This document shows, one piece after another, positions 22,000 through 33,152 of a DNA stretch of 64,000 nucleotides. A model generated the notes under the pieces. It did no database searches and was not told the origin of the DNA. It saw only the letters and a program-made list of their open reading frames with translations. The stretch is taken from positions 83,845,501 to 83,909,500 of the forward strand of contig JAZBRS010000057.1 in NCBI GenBank assembly GCA_037176725.1, given 5' to 3'. The translations under genes and the position numbers were made by a program. Positions within the stretch are counted from its first letter, which is position 1. The number at the start of each line of letters is the position of its first letter. This DNA comes from Posidonia oceanica (lineage: Eukaryota; Streptophyta; Magnoliopsida; Alismatales; Posidoniaceae).

Positions 22000-24480
22000 A
22001 GGCAGTGGTTAATTTAAGTAAAACTTGTAAATAAGACATTTTCTTTCCGCACTCTGTTTTCCTTCCTTTATCTTTATTTATCTCTAATGCTAAGTTAGAT
22101 TATAAGTATGAAATAATAAAAATGACTGATGAGTGTGGGTTACACCTAACAACTTGAGGCATTTGGCAGAATTGCCAAAATATTACCTAAGGTTCCTAAG
22201 CAGAAACCATCACACCTAGGGAAGGTCCAACCATTGGTTGTAACAACCTAAAGGCATCTTTAGATCTGTGGGAGTTACATACAGTACACCCTTAATTAGC
22301 ATGCCAAAATCTAGAAAGAATCAAAGACCAAGTCCTAGCCAAAGGAAGAAAGTTGCATCCTAAATAGAAAAAGAACTGAACAACTAGAGTAACCTCAACC
22401 TTATCCTGTCTGCACATACACTTGCACGGGGAGGTAAGAGAAAGGCAAGCTCGGAGCAAAGGCTTATGGTGCGAACCGCTTGCCAAATAACTTAGAAAGC
22501 GTCCAAAAAAGATGGTAGCAAAAACTACCCAAATAGAGAGAAAAGAAGGCAGCAAAGAAGTTGTCCAAGTGAGGAACAAATGAAAAGAGACAGTAAAAGA
22601 AACTGTCCAACTAAAAGAGGTCAGCAAAGAGTTGTCCAAAGAGCGGAAAAGGAACATGGCAAAAGCTGTATGTGTCTAAAGCCTAAATCCTAGAAAGACG
22701 CATTAAGGGCCAAGGAAAGGCAAGTGGAATTCAAGACCTAAGTCAAAGTCGAGAGCTTACTGTACTTCAAACCTCCTCCACCTATCTCATTCACAGACAA
22801 GGGGCAAGGAAACCTAGAAATTCAGGGACTGATTAAATGAAGAAAACAGTAATCAAACCAAGGCTAGTATGAGGTTCTAAGTTCTCAATAGACTAGGCAT
22901 GTTAAAAGGGAAAGTTCTCTCACCCTAGATAATACAAGGCGATACTAGAAGGTCTTTAAGTAAGAAGGTTGTGACTGCACTCATCAATCCAAAAACTACT
23001 AAAAAAATCAGAAAATCCAAAAATTACCAAAAAATTTAGAAAATCCAAAAACTACCAAAAAAATCAGAAAATCCAAAAACTACCAAAAAAAATCAAAAAA
23101 TCCCAAATACCAAAAATCGAAAAAATCCAAAATACCAAAAAATCATAAAACCAAAAAAATCAAAAAAATTAGAAAAGCCAAGAAAACCAACAAAAAATAA
23201 GCACCATCCACCCTACATACAAGTGAAAACTTAGTAAGTAGGAAAACTGAAATTAGTCTGGCCAATGATGCAAAAATCATTCACCTCAGATTCGGAGTTA
23301 ACGTCCTACTCAAGCGTGTCTCACGGCTTGGGTGCGTTTTTCTCAATAAAGACATTGCTTCTACAATAATCTTTAGAGCATCTACGGATGACTCACAATC
23401 GGCGTCTACTGGGCTCTGATTTTCCATCTCCCTGCTGAGGCCAAGACTAATTCCCTCCACCTAGTTCTCAAGCATGTTGATTAAGGGATTACTTCAGCTC
23501 ATATACAAGTATAACTTAGTCAATCTTCCTAGGAACTGGGAAAGGTTCACTTGTGATTACTAACATCTTTTCTTAAGTATGCAGGTACAAAGCTTACAAC
23601 ATAAAGAATGAGCTCACGCCTAAGGGGCTCATATAGTGTGCAAAGGCACACCCACTTTGGCTAAAAGGCAAACCCCAGTTTGGCAAAGGAAGGGTTCACT
23701 CCCTCACCCAGTTCTTTAATCATGGAACCTCTTTACTTGCCAGATCGAGTTGTGGGATGACAGTCCTTTCCTGAGAGTACCGGTCACACTCGAAGACAGA
23801 AAACACTTGACCACAACAAATTGCATTCATTCAACTTGCATATGTCCATATGGTTTGGGACCAACCGTACCCTGCCGGCCTAACCTAGCATATGGACTAT
23901 TCATTGCATCGTATGTTGACCTTGCATTTGCATTTGTTTGCTTGAATCATGCATCCATGCATTTTCTCATATCATTGGAAGTGGAGCACGGACGGAGCCA
24001 AATGTTCTTCAAGAGTGTTAGAAATCCTTAGGACATGTGATTCTCCAAGAGCCAATCCAGTTCCTACCAATCCTTCTATCGATTCCAATACGAGTAAAAT
24101 CTCAAACATGACGCCACAAGAACACTCCTTTTCGATCGTGTAAGGGTCCTGCCCTACGATTTCCTCCCTAGCTTCTGCCCCATTGAAGTACATCTCTACA
24201 TGGTTGACTTGGTCTTGACATCGGTTGCGACAAATAGCCCCGACTTGACCTCTCCATGCCTGAGTCTTCAATATGACGGCAATTAATCGAACCACTCGGC
24301 CGTTCAGCAATCTCCCGACATCGAGTTAGTTCACCCCTTCTTCCTTTTTTATTATCTTCCTTCATCTCCTGTGGCGGATTGTTTGAGATAGAGCTCCCCT
24401 TTTCAGGAAATGCTCAATGGGACATTTGTTCTTACCTTGGACTCAATCTTGTTCTAAGATCAACTCCAAGGAGGCGCATC
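22000..24480 (+). repeat. 3' noncoding region of element A
   Basis: No pol domain in any frame. It holds an A-rich repeat at 22985-23190 and otherwise unremarkable AT-rich sequence. It ends CCAAGGAGGCGCATC right before the 3' LTR, the likely polypurine tract position. Confidence 0.7.
22985..23190 (+). repeat. A-rich low-complexity tandem repeat
   Basis: Repeated AAATCCAAAAACTACCAAAA units of roughly 32 bp that decay to simple AAAATC repeats. Confidence 0.75.
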
Positions 24481-25873
24481 TGTAGATATCTCATTTTCGC
24501 ATTTCCCAGAGTTCATGGAGGATAGGAACTTCTGAGGCACCCAGATCACATAACTAAGGCTTTAATAACACATTTTCCAGAGTTTTCGTGACTTGCTTAA
24601 AAACAATACTTGATTCTACTTAGCTCAAGGACGTTAGCTGTGGCAGAGCAGACTCGCCCAAACTAGTGGCAAGTTTGAGTACCTTTGAGCACACTTAAAA
24701 GATATTTTATGATTTCATGTGATATCTGAAGTTTTACGGGCTTTTAATCGAGTTTTCTGGATCAAACTTAAAAGATAGGGTTAAAAATGCAAAAGACATT
24801 GCTAGTTGCCAGCTGGGGAGGCGACTAGGATAAGCACTATGTCAACAGGGGACTAACCTAGGCGCCACTCTAAGCGGCGACTGATAGTCGTGGGCTCCAC
24901 TAACCGAATCGAGCGATTATTTTTGGCGGTTGTGTCCCACGATCCCCTCGACAGCTAGGCGCCAACCTAACAAGCGACTAACGGTCGCGGAACTGCTACG
25001 GTTATTTCCCACGATCCCTTTGACTATTAGGCGCCAACCTAATCAGCGACTAACGATCGTGGCTCCCATCAACCGAATTTCTACGATCTTCCACACATTT
25101 TCTTGGGCAGTTGCTAGCCTAAGTCGCCTACCCATGCAGCGACTGGCCATAATTGCCACTTTTTCTAGAAATTTCTATGTGTTAACCACCCACACCCCTT
25201 GGAGTCTATAAATAGACCCTGTGGATCTGTGTTTGAACCCCCGGCCAGTTGTGAGGAAAGCCTATCTTGGAGGAATTCTCTTTAGGTTTTTAAGGTTTTG
25301 AGCTTCCACCTTCAAACAGCTAGAGTTTCCAAACCAGAAACCCTAGTCTCCACCCTCTATCTAGAGAGAAACCCAACTCAGATCCTAGAGATCACTACAT
25401 CCCAAGATCCCAGAGATCCTGAGCCAAGCCAGAGCTCCGACCGTGCCTCCACTTCTACTCCACTGTAAATAGCACGAGGGTGAAGGGAGTATTCTTCCAA
25501 TCTAATTTCTCATTTCATATTGCATTCCTTAAAATAGGACCCATAGCATATGCATGCCGAGAACAACCCCCGGTTAGTATTAGGTTAATTGCTTATGTTA
25601 TTTTCTGTTTACTTTTATTAACATTTACTACACATGAACTAATCTACATCTTTTATTTTCATTTGTTTTGAAGGAAAGGAAATTGCTTACATAACATGAA
25701 GGAGCCGCTGGACGACATCCTGCCGTCGATCTAGTGATTCGAGTACTCACAGCTTCATCATCTCCCCCCAAGGTGTCTTGTCTACCCAAAGGCGAGTGGC
25801 AATCACAACAAAATTGACAATGTACGTGGAGGCACCGACATCTTCTTAAACACCCCCCAAAATCCACACTACA
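24481..25873 (+). repeat. 3' LTR of element A (1393 bp)
   Basis: Same start, end and TATAAATA box (25207-25214) as the 5' LTR. It is followed by the CCGAT duplication. The differences from the 5' LTR indicate that the insertion is not recent. Confidence 0.93.
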
Positions 25874-25878
25874 CCGAT

Positions 25879-27377
25879 AATGCCGGGGAAGACAGAGGTG
25901 TAGGCGGCGGTCTGGCAGGTAGGAGGCCATGCTGAGGTGTTCAGGAGAAGGAGGGAGTCTCCCCGGAGGTGCGGGTGGCCTGAGCAGCATGCGGCAGTGG
26001 CGGAGCTACTCTACCGACCTCGGTTGGTTGCTGCAGAGGTGGCCGCCAGTGGGGAGGGCACTGGAGGTAATGGCAGATCACGGGCGGTGTTGGGTTGAGT
26101 TGCTGGAGCTCTGGTGCAGCTCAGGGAAGGATCTGGTGAAGCGGAGGTGTTGGGAGTGCAGCGGCACATGGCGGAGCAGCTTTGTCGGCGTCGGAGAAGA
26201 AGGCGGTTGCGGTGGAGCTCGAAACACAGGACTCAATCCAGAACCCAAAACAAACTAGCTAGGAAGCATAAATGGCATTCAAGGAAGCTAAATATGACTT
26301 CCATTACCTGCGTGTGTGGCCGGAGTGGTCTGCCGACCTCAGTTGGGTGCGCTGGAGGTGCTGGAGGTCACGGCGGCGCTGCCGACATCGGCTGGCACGT
26401 GGCGCGATCTAGAGGAGTTGCTAGAGTCCCAAGGAAGGTCTAGGAGCTGTTAATTGCTCTCCCTCCCACTCTGTGGCCGATTTGGAAAAATGGGTCCTTA
26501 TTGTATTTTTCTTTCTTTTCCTTGCAGTGTTGCTCTCTCAGGGCTCGTGACTCTCTCTGTGGCTTTGTGGAGACTTCAAGAAGGTGGAGAGGATGCTATT
26601 GGGTGTGTGGGTAACTGTGTTTGCTGTGGGAGAAAAAAGGAGGCTTTGTGTATGGGTTGATGCTTCGAGGAGCTGCTGTTGCTGTGTGTGCTCTCTCGTG
26701 GGTTGTGTGAATGCATGTGTGTTGTGTTGCCGCCTCTATTGCTGCCTGGAATTGGAGGAGACAGGATGGGTTTTTGTGTGGGTGATAGCCACAGAAGAAG
26801 TGGCAAGTGGATGCTGTTTTTGTGCAGAGGATTGGCAGTGAATTGGGTTGTGGATGGGGCTCTGTGTGAGCGAGAATTGATGGGGAGAGTAAGTGAGAAG
26901 AGATGGGTAGTAAGTATAGAGGGGGGAAGTGTTGAAGGCTGTGTTGTCGAAGGTGTTGGCTGCTGTTTTTGCAGCAGGTGGAAGGAGTGAAAGAAGAGAA
27001 AAGAAAAAGAGGAAGGGTGGTTGCGGGCCGCAGGTGAGTGCTGTGGATGGGCTAGGTTGTGGAAGAAATAAAAAGAAAAAGAAAAAGAAAGGGAGAGAGT
27101 GGGCTGGTGGGCTGGGAGGATAAATAAGGAGAAAGAAAAAAAAGAAAAAAAGGAAAGGAGGAAAGAGTGTGGGCTTGGGCTTGTGTGGGTAACCTAGGGT
27201 TTCTAGGGTTTAGGGTTTTGCTAGGTTTTTTAGAGATTTGACCTAAAGTTTTTCTAGGGTTTAGTGAGTGGAGACTCTAGGATTTTTCTAGGCTTTTGAA
27301 AGTGTGTTTTCTAGGATTTCTTGCCACCAGAGAGAGAGAGCCATTAACACAAAAATCGAAAAAATGGGGTGTCTACA
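25879..27377 (-). repeat. Solo LTR E, 5' segment
   Basis: The GC-rich block (25879-26450), G-rich coding-like sequence (26450-27120), AACCCTA-type repeats (27180-27260) and LTR start at 27377 are in the order expected on the minus strand. ORFs here have no recognisable domain. Confidence 0.85.
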
Positions 27378-27382
27378 CCACT

Positions 27383-29167
27383 CAACCAACTTAAGTCAAC
27401 TTAACTCATGCATGAACTTATTCACTTGCACACACACGAGTTCACCACAAGTATCAAACAATAACACTGTGTAAGGCATGCATAAGCTCGTGTATTCGAT
27501 CCAAAACACTTATTAATATCCCATGAGCATGCAAACCACTTGTGCAAGGCCAATTAATCATTATAATATACATCCAAGGATAATAATCATTAAAATACAA
27601 TGGACCATAGATATTAATCACAAATCATTAAAAAGATCACCATCCAAATCATCCTCTAGAGAAACATAGTTATCAACTCAAAAACTAAGTGGGAAAACCA
27701 ATTCTCAAATCCTAACTCACAACTAACAGCACTCTGACCTATTAAAACATGCCACTAAACCATGCCTAGAATACACGCCTACAAATCGCATTGGGTACCT
27801 GCATGTCCAATACACATTGGTTACCCATGCCCAAAACACATGCCCTACAAATATAAAATCGGAAAGCACAAATAAAGATCACGAGTGTTACGCCCAACCA
27901 AAGGTATTTGACATTGCCTCAATAAACAAGTTCAAGTTGGCATAATCCCTATGCAATAAAAACCCTTCTCGGGATTGTTTGAAGAATTTAGGTGTCATTA
28001 AACCTGATCTATTTGTTAACCACTTCCCTCCATGGAACATCCTCAATATGTAGCCTTCATTGTCTCTATATTAAGCATAAAATATGGTAATTAAGGATAG
28101 ATTACTTAAATATAAGAATTTAACTAAATAATAATCACAGTGCAAGTAAAATTGAATGAATAAGCACAAGTTAATGAAAAACCCTAATTTCTGAATTGAA
28201 AGCCCACTTTTATCATTTTAGGGACAAACCTTAAATTTCTAACTCATAAACTCAATTTTCAGGATAAAATTCATTAATTAGTGGCTTAGAATGAAAAGAC
28301 CCAAATTTTAGGGCAAACTCGAAGAAATCCTAAATAAAATCATAGTTTGTTCCATTAAAGAAGTTAATACAAGTTAGTTTCACTTAATTAGAGACTTAGC
28401 AAGAAAAGCCTGAATTTTTAGGGCAAAATCGAAGGAACCCTAAATGAAATCATAGTTTGTTCCATTAAACAAGTTAGTACAAGTTAATTTCACTTAATAC
28501 GTGATTTAGCAATAAAAGCCCCAACTTTTAGGGAAAATCGAAGAAACCCTAATTCTAGTCCATGGAACCTTAACCACACTTCTCTCAAACTAGATGACGT
28601 ATTAGCAATAAACAAACCATAACAACACGTGAATCATAATAAACTATTGGAAAAAGACTAGAATAATACCTATTCAAAGAGCTTCCTCCTACAATTAACT
28701 AGAGCTCCACCCAACTCCTCCTCAAACCAACAATCCAATTAACTAGAGCTCCTCCTTGAACCAACATACCACACAACACCTCCGACACTAGGATCCCACT
28801 CATGCCTTCTCTTGGGACAACGATTGTAGAGGTGGCGGCGACATCCTCAGCCATGAACCTTCTCCTGGGACTACGATCGCACTAGTGGCATTGGAGAGGA
28901 AACACTCTAGGACCAAGTCTATGATTAGGTTAGATTAGGTTTTTACTTAAGATATTTTGATCTTTTCTATGCCATGGTTTAGGTTTAACCGTGGTAGGTT
29001 ATGCAATAGTTACTGGGACAGAATGGTTTGTAATGGGAGGACACGATAGGGGTATGCAGGGTAATTGTCAAAGTTCTGGGATATTGAAGAAATATTGGAA
29101 TAAGGGTATCTAGGGCATTGTATATTTAGTCAATAAATTTTATATTATAATAGTCCCCACTGTTACA
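27383..29167 (-). repeat. LTR of element H, 5' part (minus strand)
   Basis: AT-rich noncoding DNA. On the minus strand it begins TGTAACAGTGGGG at 29167, a start resembling LTRs of chromovirus (Tekay-like) elements. It contains imperfect repeats at 28180-28560 (AATTTTTAGGGCAAAATCG-like, three copies). It runs into LTR E at 27382 and continues at 8488. Confidence 0.4.
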
Positions 29168-29305
29168 AAATCTTGTCTTTGTCCTGAAGGCAATGACATG
29201 GAAATTCCAAATTTCATTTTAACAACGGTAAAGTTGTGCATGTTACAATGAAACATTGTTAAATTTTATTTACTTGGTGATGATACGTATAGTCAAGTAT
29301 ATATC
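29168..29305 (-). other. Internal DNA of element H next to its 3' LTR
   Basis: A short piece between the H LTR start and the insertion point of C. A weak match to the end of a chromovirus integrase/chromodomain (FPCHCLQDKDKIL) is possible but unproven. Confidence 0.2.
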
Positions 29306-32300
29306 TATGAATGCCTGATCCCACAGATCCGGACCGAAGGGGTTCCGAACGAGAAGAGAAACTTCATGGATAGCGATGCAAAGAAGGAAAGCAAAAGATA
29401 AGACAAATCAAAGTCATCACCTAGTCTATTATCAGGAAGACGAGGACAACCAAGGAAAGCATAGAAAACGAGAAAATGAATGCAATGCTATGCAAAGAAT
29501 GACTCGTGCCAAGAATAAGGGCAAAATTGTCACTGCGGGCCAGAGAAAGGGTAAGGACTCCTGTTACATGCGGGGAAGGTGTTAGGCACCCTCGACATGC
29601 CCAAGGAATCGATCTTTCTTGGCTTAACGCTCGCATTTGCAAGAATTTCAGCAATGATTGCCTTTAACTGTACGCCCAAGGGGCGATGCATGCTATGAAT
29701 GCTTTAATGCCTAAATGCCACACACAGGAAGTTATCCTATGTGCTCAACAACGCTGTCTGTGTTCCGAACTGGGCGAACCTTGATTCATGAGAACTCTAG
29801 GCGGTAAGCATCACTGCCCTAATGCAAATGCAGGTGATAAAACAAAACGTCGATAAAACCACACAATGCAAGTACGACATGCAAAGGGGAAAGGAAACAA
29901 GGCAGAAAACCAAGTAAAACCACACGATGCCAGCGTAAAACAAGCAAATGGGAGAGAAGACAGATTCGATAAACCAAGTAAAAACCACACGATGCAAGTG
30001 TATGCAAAGGGGAAAGAAAACCGACATGGAAAACCACGGGAAAGCGGACGATGCGAGGCATAAAACTGAAAACAGGGGTCTAGCAGCATGCACAGGTGTC
30101 AAAGCATGTGTCGAAGGCAGATAGATGCGGAAAGTGGCAAGCGAAATGAAATCAGCGCTTTAAAACGATGTTCAACCAACTGTAAGTGTTGGACGCAGCT
30201 ATGACCTGCGTCTAATGTTGGACGCAGGGCAATACAGCGTCCAACACAGACAGATGGAAAACAGCATAAAAGCATGCAATTTGGAAAACCATGCATTCTA
30301 AATGTATGAATGCGACGCAAATGCAATGAAGCAGTAAATGGCATGTATATCAGGCAAAGCAATCAAGGTAAATAGCCAAAGGAAATATTTAATGGCATGG
30401 CAAGCATGGAACCTGATTTACTCTCTACAGGGTGTTGGACGCTAGAGTACACAGCATCCAACACTGGACGCTGAAGCACTCTACGTCCAACAAGGTGCAG
30501 ACAGAAGCATGGAGAAAGGCATACAAGCTGATAGAAAAATCATAGAGGCATGCATTTAAGTTGCTGTAAACAGGTGTAGGCTAAGCATGCACACATGGGT
30601 CAAGTTAAAATCCAAAGAGAAAAGCATCTGCAAAGCATACAAGGAAAAAAACACAATCAGAGTGTAGGATGCAAGCAATACCTACGTCCAACGTAGGATG
30701 CCAGCAGTACCTGCGTCCAACACAATGGAAGGCACAGACATGAAGGAACCTGCATAAATCCCTGATAAAAAGCCAAGCAAACTTGGGAACAGTTGCTAAG
30801 AGGGCTAAGCACACGCATGTAAGCATGGATTAAGTAGGCATGAGAAATAACAGCATCAAGCAAGCATTAAAGCAAGAGCAGCTAAGCAGAAGCATAGGAT
30901 GCAGATCACATCTGCATCCAACATAGGATGCAGAGTGTACCTGCGTCCAACACATAAAAGAGGCATAACAAGCTGCAAGGAAGAACTAATCTTAAAAATC
31001 ACTTAAATAGGCATGCAAGCTACTGAAAGTGGGCTAAACCAAGGCATGCAACATAGATCAAGCAAGTATTCCACAGAACATTTTAAGAAGCATGTATAAG
31101 GAAATAAGGAAACAAAAACCCATGTAAACCAGCATGCAACTTGAAAGGAGACTTGCAAACTTGAAAGGTAGTTGCCATAGAGGCCAGGCACCACTAAACA
31201 TGCATGGAGCAAGTATACAACTTAAAAGGAAGCGACACTTACACATGGCAGCAAGTATAAGCAAGCAAATAAATAGGATGCTGGAAACACCAGCATCCAA
31301 TGTTGGACGTAGTGTGTTCCAGCGTCCAACACAGGTAAACAACATACTGAACTAAAGCTTGAAATGATGACCCAAGATGGGATCAAGACTTGATATAAAA
31401 CATGCCATAGCATCCGTAAGCATTAAGGGAAGATGAAGAGCAAACTCACAGAGATACAACTAAAGCATAGCAACTTAGAAGCAAAAATAAAGCAAGACAA
31501 AATAAAGACCTACAAAGTTGTTGGATGCTGCCTCAGGGCACGTCCAACGTTGGACGCACCAGCATGTGCGTCGAACAAGTCAGTAAGTCTCACGGCCAAG
31601 ATCAGTGGCCAAAAATCCCAAACTAACTTGCTAGGAAGCAAGAGTGAGTGACGACGAGCATGTCCATGTGCTCGGCACCAGAAATAGGTGGGTGGATTGC
31701 TCCACCCACCTCCTCCTCCTCGCAGCCGGAAAGCCAAGGCGAGGGGGGGTCTGTGCTGTGCTAAACCACGTAAAAACTAGCTAGCTACACTACCACATGC
31801 ATATACGAGCTAGAGGTGAAGAAAGGCCTACCTGGTTGCGGCTTAGATGGCGTGTTTGCACTCGGCCGGTCAGCGCAGAAGGAGGCGGCAGGCTAGCTCC
31901 GGCGAGCTCCTGGGCGCAAAGGTGAGGCTAGGGAACTTGGCTGAAGGCTCAGGAAGGTTCGTGGGAGTTCACTCGAGGCTCTCGAAACTCTGGATTCCCA
32001 AGACGATAAGTGTCGTGAGCTTGGCAATCGTGTGAAGTGCTGGTTTTTTGTTGGGTTCTTTTGACACTGGCAGCGGAGGTTGCAGAGGTTAGCAGGCCTT
32101 GGCAGAGCATGGCATGAGTGGGGAGGCCACAAAGGATGTCAGGTGAGTTAGTGTGGCTTGTCCGGAGGTGGCCAAAGTCGCAGTGGTGGCAGGACACAAG
32201 CGGCGGTGGCAGTGAGAGCGTGGACAGCTGAAAACCCGTCGGTGAAGGAAGGGACGCCGTGGCAGGGAGTTAGTGGGCTTGGCACCTAGCGGGTGGCTAT

Positions 32301-32675
32301 AATGGGGTGAGAGGATGGCTAGTAAGTGTGGTTTGGGCGGGTGGAAAGACGGAAGCGGTGAGCCAGAGGCGACGGTGGCCGCTGCAACTCCCGACTTGTT
32401 GGACGCTGGCACAGGGCACGTCCAACGTTGGACGCTACCAATGCCAGCGTCCAACAAGCCTGAGAGGAGAAAGGCTCAAGTTGGGCTTTGCTTTGGTTTA
32501 AAACTTGGGTTAAATGTGGGCTAAGGCCTAGGTGGGCTTGAGTGAGGATTTTGGGGTTTAGGTGGGGTTTTAGGGTGGGTTTAGGTGGGTTTGAGAGAGA
32601 AAGAGCCATCCCAAAGTCCAATGAGCTTGCCGGAGGGTCCACCATCTTCCAGGCAGTCAAAATGGGGTGTCTACA
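29306..32675 (-). repeat. 3' LTR of element C (3370 bp)
   Basis: On the minus strand it starts TGTAGACACCCCATTTTGA at 32675 and ends near 29306 (TATGAATGCC, where LTR S2 has TGTGAACGCC). The base change makes the end imperfect. The preceding bases ATATC should be the target duplication, with its mate beyond the window. Conserved blocks are at about 29502-29640 and 29735-29830; the TGGCGACTC equivalent at 29411-29419 is degenerate. Bases after 32675 (GATGC) do not match ATATC, so it is not a solo LTR but joins the internal region of C. Confidence 0.7.
30186..32458. repeat. Seven TTGGACGC double-hairpin modules
   Basis: Modules of about 60 bp at 30186-30247, 30432-30492, 30662-30723, 30893-30953, 31274-31332, 31518-31577 and 32395-32458. 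Each contains two successive inverted repeats of the form TTGGACGC...GCGTCCAA (or TAGGATGC...GCATCCAA). The first four are spaced about 230-245 bp apart. Confidence 0.85.
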
Positions 32676-33150
32676 GATGCCGCTGCTTAGGGTTGACTAG
32701 ACACCCCTCCTGACGCTGGCAGGAACGCAATGTTGCTGTAGGCTTGAGTCACTCATTCGGCGGATGCACGGAAAATCATGACTCGTTGCCGCAATGAGGA
32801 TGCAAATGCATGATGCAAATGCAGTGCAATGCAATGAGATGCAGCAATGCTGATGCTAAAGTAAAACCTGTACTAATGTTTGCCACGCTGAACTCCATAG
32901 GGGAGATGCGGGAGATGCATGCAATGCTGATGATTATGAGTTGACGGACCCATCACTGGATAGTTTGGGTTATTGGCCAAAAGAGAGGACGCCGGACAGG
33001 GTAACGGGTGTCATCCAAGCAGTTTGGGCTGCTAGCCCAAAGAAGATGCCAAGGGTGGCAAAATAAGATGCCCCTAGTATTAGGGATGATACCAGGGGAC
33101 AGCCGAAGCGTCCTTGGCATCGAAAGAGGAGTTAGACAGTTATGACGGGA
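32676..33150 (-). repeat. 3' region of C next to its LTR
   Basis: Noncoding. On the minus strand it ends TAAGCAGCGGCATC just before the LTR, like the GGCGCATC at the same place in A, so the polypurine tract is probably here. It carries one GGGCTAGCAGCCC motif (33026-33038) and ATGCAAATGCA runs. Confidence 0.6.
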
Positions 33151-33152
33151 GA

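Larger units (their letters stand above)
10557..25873 (+). mobile_element. Element A: gag-only Tat-like LTR retrotransposon
   Basis: Two closely similar LTRs (10557-11982 and 24481-25873), both starting TGTAGATATCTC and ending CACACTACA, bracket an internal region with primer binding site, leader and broken gag. Target duplications are CCGAC (10552-10556) and CCGAT (25874-25878), one mismatch. Without the nested solo LTR S1 the element is about 9.4 kb. No protease, reverse transcriptase, RNase H or integrase is recognisable between gag and the 3' LTR, so it probably depended on proteins from an autonomous relative such as B, whose leader and Gag are similar. Confidence 0.93.
8494..27377 (-). 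mobile_element. Solo LTR E (3562 bp net), split by element A
   Basis: On the minus strand it starts TGTAGACACCCCATTTT at 27377 and ends with CA at 8494. Identical CCACT duplications flank it (8489-8493 and 27378-27382), with no internal region of its own, so it is a solo LTR. Element A and its target duplication (10557-25878) interrupt it; the sequence resumes correctly as TGCCGGGGAAGA, as in LTR S2. Conserved blocks lie at about 8699-8845 and 8955-9045, and TGGCGACTC at 8603-8611. The 9300-10550 part is full of ATGCAAAT and GGACCTAAATGCAA motifs. Confidence 0.88.
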
